The notes beneath the pieces are model-generated. The model was not told where the DNA came from. It saw only the letters and a list, made by a program, of their open reading frames with translations, and made no database searches. Positions 23,146 through 34,463 of a DNA stretch of 64,000 bases are shown in pieces. Positions within the stretch are counted from its first letter, which is position 1; each line of letters begins with the position of its first letter. The translations under genes and the position numbers were made by a program. Origin of the DNA: Clitoria ternatea (lineage: Eukaryota > Streptophyta > Magnoliopsida > Fabales > Fabaceae); contig CM075676.1 of the NCBI GenBank assembly GCA_037962975.1, positions 95,798,001 to 95,862,000 on the forward strand, given 5' to 3'.

Positions 23146-25349
23146 GTTTTATACATTAAATTATGATTATTTATTCAACATCAGATAATTTGTAAATTTT
23201 ATAACATTTTATAGACTTCATTACATGATAATAACTTAACCACTGTATCAACAAAGGTTGGTACAATTTACAAATAGTCAAAACATTAGATTCTTTGTGT
23301 TATGTGGATTGATCTTTTAACATTCTGCACTTTATTCGACGACAAGCGTTCTTTATAGTAAAAATGATACTAAAATGGTAACAATTCATGACACCCTATT
23401 CGTAACCCATACCCAAGAATTCAATACCAAATCTACATTTTATGATAATTTATTGAATGTTGGAATTTATGGATTTATATGGTAGTAGATGTGTAGAATT
23501 AGTTCATGTGCATGGACCACGTGAAAAAATTCCAATAAATTGCACTTCTTTAAAGCGGGGGTTTTCCGGAAGTTTGGCAAAAAATGCAAGGCTATTTTTG
23601 GAAAATCAAAGTTTACACGGTTACGACAGTTGATTCGGTGACTGTGTCAATTAATTAGAGTTGAATAAGGAAAATAAAATAAAATTGGTTGACTTAATAA
23701 AAATTTGTTTATTTTTAAAATTATTAAACTTTTTCATTTTCACAGTTTTATTTTTACTGATAATATTTTTCTGTACTTAAACTAGAATTTGTAAGTTGAA
23801 ACTTCCAACTGTACTTAAAAAAACGCAAAATCAACGAGGACAAGGTTTTGTACAGAGTACGTTAACTAATAAAAAATTAAAAGGAATTATAAAATAGTAC
23901 TATTTTAAAAAAAAAATTGAACGAATCGGATTAATAGTAAAATGCTATAAAACTTCATTTCATATGAACTATTCAGAAATTTCGTTAGGATATTTTTAAT
24001 GGAAATAACATTGACAATAAGATAAAATTTATGATTTGCACTTAAAAAAAAAAATAAAGCCGTACAGTATAATCTTTCTGGAGTTGCGAATTGAGACTAT
24101 TCTGATACCATATACAATACTTGTCTCACGTCAATGTCATGAAGTTGAGAATATTTGAATTGAAACCAACCGTTGACGTGGGCTATTCTTGTCCCCATTC
24201 ATGGGAAACCGTGGTTCTCTTACCAATTAGGATATCTTCTAGATACGTTATTAAAACTCTTTACTAATATTTAAAGGATTTAGCTAATTGCTAACTATTG
24301 TTTTGAGGCAAATGCAGCGTGTGTTTGTTTCCAAGTTCAAGACTTGCAAACGAAGTTTATAAGTGAAAGAAAACATATCATACAGTTAAAAAGGTTAATT
24401 TTTAGATTTTTCTTTTTTCTAAATCTTGTTTTCTCAATTACATACTAAACGGACCTGTAATCAACTAATTTATTCAATTAATGTTTAAGTGACATATAAC
24501 AATGTTTAAAATATTATAGTATTTTTCATTCATTTCAATTTCAACATCTATTAAACAAAGATAAGTTAAAACAATGAATTATGTAGTAGTAATTGACCTC
24601 CTAATAATCGTGGAAAGCACCATTAAATGAAAAAGGGATACAAAGAAAGTCTATGTTTATATTTTGTGTTTTCAACCGTACTTGCAATTGGGAATATATC
24701 AGTAAATTTCTTTGTAAAAGCTTATAAAATCAGTATTTTTTTAATTGTTTTTTTAATGAAATAAGTTTAAAAGGATAAAATTTAAGAGGTTATACATAAA
24801 GACTTGATTAATATAAACAAATAAGAAAGAATGTTTCAGAAAAAAAATAAAGATTAATATGTTTGTTGGTTGTGCATAGACAATGATGTTTTTTTATTGT
24901 GAAAAGAAAGTTAAACGTGAAAGAGATGAAATATGAACATCAAATCCTAATTAAAAAAATACTAATAAGATTTTATAAAGAAGTACTAATACATCTTCAA
25001 ATACAAAAATACTATAGAAAATACCTATTATATATTTAAGTGAGAGAAATATAAAAAAAATGCACAAAATAAAAAGGAAATGAATTCAACTACACAAACG
25101 GTTGAAGAATCAAATAATAGATTTTATAATTTTTCTATTAAGTTTATTAGACATGTAACTTTTTTATTTATTGATTTTTTAACCATTCTCCCAAGGACAA
25201 TGGTCAGTAAAAACTCATTAAAATATGATTAAGTATACATATTAAAAAGATTGTTTTAATCTTGTGCAAAGATGAGTTAAAGTTAAATGATAAAAAGAAC
25301 TTTACACTCATGACAAAATATGGTAATAATATATATATATATATATATA
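23146..25349. other. AT-rich spacer with (AT)n tract
   Basis: No gene or recognisable element. An AT microsatellite lies at 25329-25350. Confidence 0.5.
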
Positions 25350-25765
25350 TTCTCTTATATTTATTTTAGGTTTCACTTTAATCCTAAATATTTTTTTTAT
25401 TAATTTAGCTTCTTATGTTTTGAAAATATTTTAAAATGATCATATTTCCATTAAAAAAGTTAATGGAAGTTTGTCTTTTAAAATCGGTGTTAAAAAACTC
25501 ATTTTAAATATACTTTTAAAAATTAATTTTTATTGAAAACCATGATCTAAAAAGTATATTTTTTAATCATTTTTGCTATTAACTAGCATAAAAGGCTCAG
25601 TTTAAAATGGTTCTGCAATAATTGATCTTAAAATACAAATTTTTGTTAATTTTTTTAACAGAAAGAATCATTTTAAAACCGTTTCAAAATGTGAGGAACT
25701 AAATTGAGACAAAAAAATATTTGAGACCAAATTAAGATCTAAAATAAACGTAAATGACCAAACAT
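25350..25765. mobile_element. Foldback MITE-like element
   Basis: Nearly the whole unit is an inverted repeat of about 200-bp arms meeting near 25560. The left arm has TATTTTAGG, CTAAATATTTTTTT, ATTTAGCTTCTTA, ATTTTAAAATGAT and GTTAA. The reversed right arm carries TATTTTAGA, CAAATATTTTTTT, ATTTAGTTCCTCA, GTTTTAAAATGAT and GTTAA in the same order. No ORF. Confidence 0.7.
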
Positions 25766-26146
25766 ATTTTAATCATAAAATATCTTTATATTATTTTTTT
25801 AATATTTTAACTCCTTAAGCAATGCCTACACTAGACCTAATGTCATGTTTTTTAACAACAAACTTGATTTTAATGTTAAAATGATACAATTGGGTTATGT
25901 TTTTCATTAAATGTTTTTTTCTTCAAAATATTCCACTATTACCTTAACAAACTAGCCTATTTAACTTAAAGTTTTGCTTTTAACACATTTTTAAAATACT
26001 ATCACCTCCCTTATAAGGTTTTTCTTTGGAAAATTTAACAAAGTTACACCTTAAACCCTATCTTTCCCCTCCCTTTTTTGTTCTAATTTGGATACACACC
26101 ACCCAACATTTATGTAAGCTAACACCTCCCATGAGTTATCCAAGCG
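25766..26146. other. Spacer left of the retrotransposon nest
   Basis: AT-rich with C-rich patches. No gene seen. The target-site duplication of the outer retrotransposon starts at 26147. Confidence 0.5.
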
Positions 26147-26151
26147 GACAT

Positions 26152-29100
26152 TGTAACACCCCTATTTTTATTTTTATATTGAAATTTTGAAGGAATTAAA
26201 TTATGGTTTTTTAGAACTTTTTAATCTACGTATTATTTATGATTTTTTGGAATTTTTTGGAATTTTGGAATTTTTTTAAATAAAATAATATTTTTTTAAA
26301 TAATTTTAAATTCATATAAGTGACTTAAATTAAAAATATTTATAAGAAAGTGAATCTAAATTATAAGAAAATTTTCTAAAATCCGTTTCAAGTAGACTTA
26401 TCTAAAAATTATCAGTTTGAGAAAAATCTTGATTTTTTCCAATCGTTAAAAAATTGGAAACGCATCAATAAATTTTTATTAACAAAAAATTTTAGATTTT
26501 TAAAATTTCAGCTTTATATTACTTATTATAAAATTAGTGAGGACTGATATAATATCGCTAAATTTCAAAAAGGACTCATTTTGAATATTTAAAATATACC
26601 GAGTGAAGGGTTACTATTTGACTTAATAATTTTGCTGACAGTTATTATGCAAAACACTGTGCATGTATGAAATTTTCAAAAGATGCACAGTAACCAGGAA
26701 TAAAAAAATTCAAAAATGTATAGTACTTTTATATTAAAATAATGGAATGCATAGTAATTTTTTTTCCTATAAATACCGAAGGATTTCTTCTTTAAAATTC
26801 ACAATTTCAGATTATGTTTTTTTAATATAGTAGTGTTAGTGAGATAGTGGTGGAAGTGAGAGAGAGAAGTAAATTTTTTTGGGAGAAGGTTCTGCTAAAA
26901 TCCTAAGGTAAGAATACTTCTCTTTTATATTTTTTTGGTTATTTTCATATCGTTTTTAGAAATCTGTTATTATACTAGAAATAATATTATTTTAAGTTAC
27001 TATTCTGCATAGTAAAATACTATTTCAACAGTAAATTACTATTTCAATAGTAAATCACTATTTACTATTACTATTTACCGTTACTATTCACGTTTTACTA
27101 TTTACTGTTACTATTCATTATTCACTATTTAAAATTTACCATTTCTGTTTTAAGTAGTAATCTTAATCTTCGTCTTATGCTTATACTGAAATAAGATTGG
27201 TATTAATATTTCTAGAAATCGGAGGCGCAAAGCAAATCCATTTTGGGTAACAATTCAAGGTAAGGGGGAGTGAGATAAGAGTATAATATGAAAAGACATA
27301 AGAATAATGGGAGAAGTCCCCTACTCCTTTTAAATTTAATAATATTATTATTTTAAATTATTAACTTTTTAACTTAAAATTTTTAATAAATTTTAAATTA
27401 AATATCCGGTTTAACTAACTCTAACATACCTATACAAGGACTTGGACTATTATGACCTATATGGACTGGACTATACCTATGCAAGGACTTGAACCATTAT
27501 GACCCATATAGACTGAACAATACCTATGCGAGGACTGGATTATATGGACTTACATATACCTGTGCTAGGAATGGACAAAAGGAACTAAAAAAAATCAACT
27601 ATATTAATAATCATTAAATTTTGCATTATGATATGTATCTAATGATATTTAATTGATTTGATTATGATTGATTTATGATTGATGATGTTTAACTGTGATT
27701 GATAATATTTGATTGATGATATTGTAATGTGGAGTTTGAGCATATAGCGAGCATGACGGAAAGCTAAAATTCAGTAAGAATTTCTTACCTTACTCTTTAA
27801 ATTTTTATTATCTTTTATTTCTTCTTAGAAATTATTTTCATATTTAGAATAAAAAAAATTAGTATTTATTTTAGAAAGTAGACATTTTATGAAAAATTAA
27901 TTTATAACAAATTGAGATAATTAAATTTTGAATTAAAGAATTTTTTTTGTAATTTTAAGTATTTACGGTTAATGATTTAAAGATTATTCTCTTTTAATAA
28001 AATAAAATTTTTAAAAGAAAATTATTTTATTTTTCCAACTTAATAAATAAAGAATATTTGGAAATAATTGAGATTTCTAAATTTGACCTTGTTAAGATTC
28101 AATTTGAGAAAGATTTATGTAAAGTTTAATATGAAAAAGTTTTGAGATATTTAAGGCTTAGAAACTCAATTTCAGTGAGAATTAAAAACTGTACCAAATT
28201 TATTTCTGTGGGACAGAAATTCAGAGAATTGAGAAAATGTACAGTTTATAGAAATGATGTTGTAAATCTTTTAAGGTATTTAATAATTGAGTTTCTAAAA
28301 GTCTTAACCAACTAAAAATGCGAGTAGTTCATGCATCATGAATCATTAAAGTGAAATAAAATGATATTGTCTGGGGACGGATTATAGAAACCGAGGATAT
28401 ATTAGAGGAGACTTAATTACGAGCCTTGGGATGAGAGGGTGTGAAAGGGTGCTTCAGGGGACCTGGGGTAGCTCCCTAGTGTCGGGTACTTTCACAATAA
28501 AAACTTTCTCAATCTGACTAGTCTCTAAGTGTTTCCATGCCAGTTGAGCTGTTCATATTATTATTATCCGAACTTATGGAACAGTGTAAACTCCTGGTTG
28601 GCCCAATGCAAATTAAAATTTAAGGGTCCACATATATAGGTAAGTTATGATAAAGATATTGCATAACATTCATGCATTCATAATTGATTATGTATGTGAT
28701 TGTGATTGATATTATTATGTATTGGTTTGTGAAAACCCTTTATTGCTTATGTCTTAATCGAGAATATTATATTCTGTTTCTCACTCCTTTCTCCGTGTTT
28801 TTGTTTCATATATTCTAAATTGATGCTTCAGAGGGAAGGATCGAAGAATTTCGGCAGTAGATATAACACGTTCTAGAAAGGGAGCTCGGTATGAATACCG
28901 TGGTCCAATGAATAAATAATATTAATAAGTAACTGCTTCTGGGCCATGGAGTTTCCTCTCTTTCTTATAATGTTTAATGTTTATTTTCTTTGGATGAATG
29001 TACAAATACTTTATTAAGTTTTAATAATATTTATGAGGTATTTCAGAAATAATGTATATAATTTATTCCGATAGTTTCTTTTTAACAATCATATCTTAAA

Positions 29101-29155
29101 AAAAAAACTTATGAATTTTTCTAGAATTTATTAAGGTGTAACAGAGGGTGTTACA
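26152..29155 (+). repeat. 5' LTR of the outer chromovirus (3004 bp)
   Basis: Starts TGTAACACCCC and ends GGTGTTACA. It closely matches 60430-63439, with scattered substitutions and several small indels (by eye about 2-3%). A TATAAATA box lies at 26768-26775. ACTATTTACTGTTACTATT-type short repeats occupy about 26995-27130; the 3' LTR has roughly one unit more. Confidence 0.95.
26768..26775 (+). promoter_or_regulatory. TATA box of the outer 5' LTR
   Basis: TATAAATA, conserved in the 3' LTR at 61035-61042. It is followed by a GA-rich leader and a GGTAAG splice-donor-like site near 26906. Likely the U3 core promoter. Confidence 0.55.
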
Positions 29156-29158
29156 AAG

Positions 29159-29170
29159 TGGTATCAGAGC
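29159..29170 (+). other. Primer-binding site (tRNA-iMet), outer element
   Basis: TGGTATCAGAGC starts 4 bases after the 5' LTR end and matches the 3' end of plant initiator tRNA-Met. Confidence 0.9.
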
Positions 29171-29310
29171 AGTTAATCCAATAGACCTGGCGAAAAGGTC
29201 TATCTTGCTTTGTCCGTAAACTCTGTATAGGTGATAGAGAATAGAATATCTGACTTGGTAGTAACTGTGATTGATGTGACAAATCTCAGTTACTGTGAAA
29301 CAGGAAACTA

Positions 29311-29405
29311 ATGGCTGGAAACGATCTTGTTGGAGTTGTAGAACGCTTAATTAATGCAATGGGAGCACGTGAAGGTCAAGAAAACGATGCCTTGAGAAGG
29401 CTGGA
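29311..29405 (+). pseudogene. Gag 5' fragment of the outer chromovirus
   Basis: Begins MAGNDLVGVVERLINAMG and runs for 31 codons plus two bases, to the CTGGA target duplication where the 12.2 kb element is inserted. The frame resumes exactly at 41562 once one CTGGA copy is removed, so the insertion explains the break. The start is the first ATG after the primer site, 140 bp downstream. Confidence 0.85.
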
Positions 29406-30012
29406 TGTAACATCCTGTTTTTAATAATAGCTCTAATTGTAATTTATGAAGCATGGAAGGCTTGTAAGTGTTTATTAATGAATAAAAACACTTTATGAAT
29501 GGTTTATAATACTCCAAAAATTTCATTTTTGGGTATAATTATAGAAATTACATAGATCTATTTTGATAAGATCCAATTTCCGAATGAAAGATTGAAGGTA
29601 GAGGAGTAAATTGAGTGAGATTGGAAGAAACATTATAATCCGTTCTGACCTCCAAGGCTAGGACGACCTCAAGGTTCCAAAGGGGAAGAACGGATAACAA
29701 TAAATGCCACATCACACCGGACAACCGGTGTGGATAGGATTATCTTTTATGTTGCACACCGGATCAACACTTTACCAAATGAGCTGTAGGACGGATGACT
29801 TTGAACCGACATTCAAGACCGAAATTGAGTTCGTCCAAGAAAAGAAGATAACAATAAAAGGGTACGGTTTTCCTAAGTGGAAAGCTTACTAAATTGTCTA
29901 CAAGACTGATTGACGTCTTGCTGGTTGCTGGACGGTGTAGTTTTCCGAGCTGTTGGCTATTGGACGTTGCTAGTTGCTTATTGAATGGATGGGTGGTGTT
30001 TGAACTATTCTT

Positions 30013-30416
30013 TATTGGCGGAGTAAAACTTAGGCGGAGTCACGTATCTTGGCGGAATGAAACTTAGGCGGAGTCACGTACCTTGACGGAGTAAAGCTTA
30101 GGCGGAGTCACATACCCTGGCGGAGTAATGAGCTTAAACGGGGTCACACGTTTTAACATAATAATAAGCATAGACGGAGTCTCATACCTTGGCGGAGTAA
30201 TGAGATTAGGCGGAGTCACACGCTTTGACGGAGTAATAAGCCTGGACGGGGTCAAATGCTTTGACGGAGTAGTAAATTTAGGCGAGATCATACGTTTTGG
30301 CGGAGTCATAAGCATTGACGAATTCAAATGCCTTGGCGGAGTAGTAAATTTAGGCGGGGTCACACGTCTGGCTGAGTCATAAGCATTGACGGGGTCAAAT
30401 GCCTTGGCGGAGTAAC
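30013..30416 (+). repeat. GGCGGAGT tandem array in the young 5' LTR
   Basis: Roughly a dozen degenerate units of about 33-37 bp built on GGCGGAGTCAC...TTGACGGAGTA. The same array is at about 38470-38873 in the 3' LTR. Confidence 0.85.
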
Positions 30417-31189
30417 GTGAACATCTGTTAGATCATGGACCTCTTAAGATACACTCGACACCGCCCTTCACATTCAATACCGCCCTCACACTCAAGACCA
30501 CCCTCCACACTGCTCTCACACAGCTGACTTCAGTTCAGGTGACACCGGATGAATTTAGTTCGGATTATCATTAATGAACACCGGACGGCTTCAAGGATGT
30601 TAACTCAGCTTTCCTTAGAACGGATGTACACACCGGAAGATTTTGAGCCGATGTACGAGACCGGATGCTCAACCGGACCTAGAAATAGAATTCTGGTCGG
30701 TTTTGAAGTGCAGAAGTAACTTTTTGACCCTTTTCTTGTCTTTTAGGCATTATTTATAATATCTTTTAATCCCACTAATAACACTAGTACGTAGGACAGC
30801 TAGAGATGAGCACTAAGATAGCCACTTTCTATTATTAATCCTACATTATCTCCACTAACAGCATTAAAATCTCCACTCACAAGGATGATGTTTCCCACTC
30901 ACTTTGCATTATTAACTCTGCCTTGTCAAGACCTGAACGTGGTGAAACAGAACTAGAAAACTATCCTTACCTTAACTTCTTTCCTTCCTCAATATTCCTT
31001 CGATCTGAACCAGGACAGCCAGGAGACCTCTTTTCCAATCAGCTAAAAATCTTCAAACCAAGTAAGAGGGGACAGGGTTGTGAATATTTATGAAATGAGT
31101 AGAGTTGTATGCTGTTCTAGGATTCCAGTTTTTAATTCGTAACTTGTTGCTTAATTTTGAAGCTGAAAACATATGAATTTGACTCTGAC

Positions 31190-31960
31190 TTCTTCATGAA
31201 AGTTGTAGATCTTTTTGCTATGTGAATTTTGATACCTGATTCAACTGATTTGGATATGTATAGCAAAAGTTATAGCCTAAATGCTACAGCATGTTCGTAT
31301 GGAAGATTTATCCTTTGTTTTGTGTATATATTGATTTACTGGGAACTGTACGTGCATAATCAGCCTTGGATGTCTTCATGAATGTTGTAGATAATTAAGT
31401 TGTGGATTTTTAGAAAGTGGTTTCACATCAAAATAATTTTTGTAGCTCAAGTTATGCTCAAAATACTGATGTATGTGCAAGCTGAAATTCTGAAATTTTA
31501 GAGTTTTGGAAAATCCGAATCTTGTTTTCAATACTGGGAATTTTGTGGTATGAATTAGTTATTGGTGTCTTCATGAAAGTTGTAGATAACTATGTTAAGA
31601 GTATTTTAGAACTGGTTTCATATTAAAATCATTTGTGTAGCTCTAAAAACGTTGAAAATACTAATACATGTACGTTTTGAAAACTCACCTGGAGGCAGTG
31701 TTGTATTTTGTGAATAAATGGTATTTCTGCTTAGAATTTGAAATTATGATCTTCATGAAAATTGTAGATATTTGGATTAAGATTAATTTAGAACTGGTTT
31801 CATGTCAAAATCACGTTTGTAACTCCAGATATGTTTTAAATAATAATCTGTGTACATTTTGGAAAAACTTATCTTGAGGCAGTATGATATTTCATGAATA
31901 AGTAGTACTTCTGTTCAGAATTTGAAACTGTGTTCTGCATGAAAGTTGTAGACAATTATG
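31190..31960 (+). repeat. Five degenerate about 185-bp tandem repeats in the young 5' LTR
   Basis: TTCATGAAAGTTGTAGA-type cores occur near 31192, 31374, 31570, 31750 and 31936, each followed by a similar GGTTTCA...TCAAAAT...GTAGCTC body. The same set lies 8457 bp downstream in the 3' LTR. Confidence 0.75.
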
Positions 31961-33102
31961 TTATTAAACTACAGAAAGTGGAATCACCTAAAAAGGAGTT
32001 GTTTTGCTCATGTTATGACTGTTTTACTAATGTATGTCACTGTTTGGAAATGCTGAAATTTACTTATGATGGTTATTATGGATAAAAATGATGTTCTCTC
32101 TATGAGTAATGATTTATTTTTGAATTCTTGAGTGATCATGAATTATTATAAATGCTGTTGAGTGTCACACAATTAGAATATTATGATGGTGATTAATTAC
32201 GAATGACATAATTAATTTATATGTACACGAATGCCTTGTGGTTATTGACAAGTGTGGTTGAAACAGTAAATCCATGATTTTATGAATTATTATGTCTATT
32301 GTGTCCCTTGAGGACTTGTATTATCCAAGAGGTTTTGGAAATGTGAATATCATGGTATGTTAAATGATAAAGAGAATTAAAGGCATTCATGCATCATAAG
32401 CATTCGGACGCACCATGGAATTTAGGGGTTCCATGATTGCCTACCCTGGTGGGGGGTTACTCTATGATGAGTTAAGCCCTATTATGTTGTGTGCCATGGA
32501 GTGTAGGGATTCATGGTTTATGCAAAAGTCCTACTTTGATATGGTGTACTTCGGTACTTAAGCGCCATGAAGTATAGGGATTCATGGTATATGCTAAAGC
32601 CCTATTTGTGTCTCTATGAGACTATTACTGCAGTATTCCCACCAAGACCAAATGGATCCAGCATGACATCATTTGACTAATTATATATCTATTAATGGAC
32701 TTGTTTGGCATACTCATCATATCATTATGAATTGTTGATTGTATTTGTGCAATTTTATCTATTTTATATTTATTCTATATTCTGTCTCACTCTTACATTA
32801 ATTTTTACAGTGAATGACATGCAGAATGCAGAGTGATGCCATGATGGATGTCTATTTGCTTTATTACCTGAACTTGAATTTATGGGTTGTAATAAATATA
32901 ATATGTCATGTACTATTATCTTCACAATCGTTTCCGCTACTTAAATATTTTCTTGGATTTAATTATTCACGACTAGTATGTTGATAATTTTTTCGCTGAT
33001 ATTAATTGTTATATATAAACTCTGAATTAAATTTATAATTTTAAAATGATCTTTCAAAAATGCGAAAAATTTATTCGGAAAATTACACGGGACGTTACAT
33101 GT

Positions 33103-33114
33103 TGGTATCAGAGC
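33103..33114 (+). other. Primer-binding site (tRNA-iMet), young chromovirus
   Basis: TGGTATCAGAGC begins 4 bases after the LTR end, the same tRNA choice and spacing as in the outer element. Confidence 0.92.
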
Positions 33115-33398
33115 ATTTTCAAAAATTCAGGACCAATTGTTATGATATGAGCTATTTCTCGACGTAATATGTGAAATGTTTGATTTCTTACTTGATAACA
33201 TGCTAAATGTGTACTATATGATTTGTGTCTGACTGATTAATTATGAAAAGATTTGTTTGATTTCCTCTTGATAATATGATAAATGTGTTATATGATTGAT
33301 TGCTTAACTGATAGACTGTAGAATAATGATAGTTATATAGTATTTATATATGATATATTATCCCTTAGAATTGGTATAAACCAAACTACGAATATAGG
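33115..33398 (+). other. Leader between primer site and gag, young chromovirus
   Basis: AT-rich untranslated leader with repeated TGATTTCTTACTTGATAA-like phrases. No ORF. The packaging signal would be expected here, but none can be recognised. Confidence 0.5.
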
Positions 33399-34463
33399 AT
33401 GGCAAGAAACAACAACAACAACAACAACCACGATATGGCAGCAGCTTTCAACCGCTTAGCTGAAGCCATAGAACGACAAAACCAACCAAGGAGCACTGGA
33501 GAACTCCATGGGTTAGACCGCTTCTTGAAAAGAAAGCCTTCGCAATTCAAGGGAGGCTACAATCCGGAGGCAGCATACTTATGGGTTAAGGAAATGGAGC
33601 ACATTTTCCGAGCCTTGCCCTGCACAGAATTTGAAAGGGTGGAGTGTGCCACTTATATGATGGTCGAGGAAGCAGAAAACTGGTGGATACATGCCAGAAC
33701 TCGTATGATTGAAACTGACAGACCTTTGAACTGGGTCAACTTCAAAGACTGTTTCCTAGAGAAATATTTTCCGGCAAGTGTGAAAAACTGCAAAGAGCTG
33801 GAATTTATGGAGCTGAAACAAGGCTCGATGTCCGTTGGAGAATATGCTGCAAAGTTTGAAGAACTATCTCTCTTTTACCCTCCTTTTCAACAGGCTGGTG
33901 CCGAAGAATCGAAATGTGTTAAATTTGAGAACGGACTGAATCTGGAAATCAAAGAGGCGATTGGGTACCAAGAAATTCGGAGTTTTCCTATTCTGATCAA
34001 CAAATGCAGAATTTTTAAAGAAAATCACCAGGCCAGACTGGCACATGAAAAAGCCAATAGACAACTGAAACCACAGTCAGTTGATTTCAAAAGAAGAGGA
34101 TCGTTCTATCCAAATCGCTCCAGAGGCGGATTATCATCATCGTCATCTTTTGATAGACGCAATAACATGAGGTGTCTTAAGTGTGGAGGTAATCATCATG
34201 TACGTGATTGTAACAGACGTCTTGAAGAAGTCACTTGCTTCCGATGTAACCAAAAAGGACACATCAGTCCAAATTGTCCGCAGAATAATCAAAACAACAA
34301 CAGGAACACTATGAGTGAACCAAGAGGCTCTAGTTATCAGAGAGGCCGAGGAGAAGACACACGTACTGCCCAACCTCCAAGACAGAACAAGGAATCCACA
34401 GATCAGAGGTTGCAACAAACAGCTGGGAGAGTCTATGCCATCAGCGGTTCAGAGGCAGATTAA
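33399..34463 (+). CDS. gag: Gag polyprotein region, young chromovirus
   Basis: 354 codons from ATG to TAA. A short Asn run follows the start. The retrotransposon gag core spans about residues 45-210 (FKGGYNPEAAYLWVKEMEHI, VECATYMMVEEAENWW, LEKYFPASVKN, MSVGEYAAKFEELS). Two zinc knuckles follow: CLKCGGNHHVRDC near residue 260 (CX2CX3HX4C) and CFRCNQKGHISPNC near 279 (CX2CX4HX4C). It would form the virus-like particle and bind element RNA. The closing TAA (34461-34463) is in frame with the protease that follows, so this is the N-terminal part of one gag-pol frame. Confidence 0.92.
   Translation: MARNNNNNNNHDMAAAFNRLAEAIERQNQPRSTGELHGLDRFLKRKPSQFKGGYNPEAAYLWVKEMEHIFRALPCTEFERVECATYMMVEEAENWWIHARTRMIETDRPLNWVNFKDCFLEKYFPASVKNCKELEFMELKQGSMSVGEYAAKFEELSLFYPPFQQAGAEESKCVKFENGLNLEIKEAIGYQEIRSFPILINKCRIFKENHQARLAHEKANRQLKPQSVDFKRRGSFYPNRSRGGLSSSSSFDRRNNMRCLKCGGNHHVRDCNRRLEEVTCFRCNQKGHISPNCPQNNQNNNRNTMSEPRGSSYQRGRGEDTRTAQPPRQNKESTDQRLQQTAGRVYAISGSEAD

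Larger units (their letters stand above)
29406..33099 (+). repeat. 5' LTR of the young chromovirus (3694 bp)
   Basis: Starts TGTAACATCCTG and ends GGGACGTTACA. Contains a GGCGGAGT tandem array (30013-30416) and five diverged copies of a unit of about 185 bp marked by CATGAAAGTTGTAGA (31190-31960). The frames at 30064-30363 and 30128-30382 are products of the array, not genes. Confidence 0.97.

Noticed and set aside
29704..29892. 62-codon frame at the start of the young LTR (also at 38161-38349)
   Set aside because: Inside the LTR, no family resemblance; present in both LTRs simply because they are copies.
30064..30382. Overlapping frames of 99 and 84 codons on opposite strands (repeated at 38521-38839)
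   Set aside because: They arise from the GGCGGAGT tandem array in the LTR, giving repetitive TPPK/GGV-type translations, and occur identically in both LTRs.
30013..32000. Possible CRISPR-like repeat-spacer array in the LTR
   Set aside because: Repeats are diverged and contiguous rather than identical with unique spacers, and the window is clearly plant nuclear DNA.
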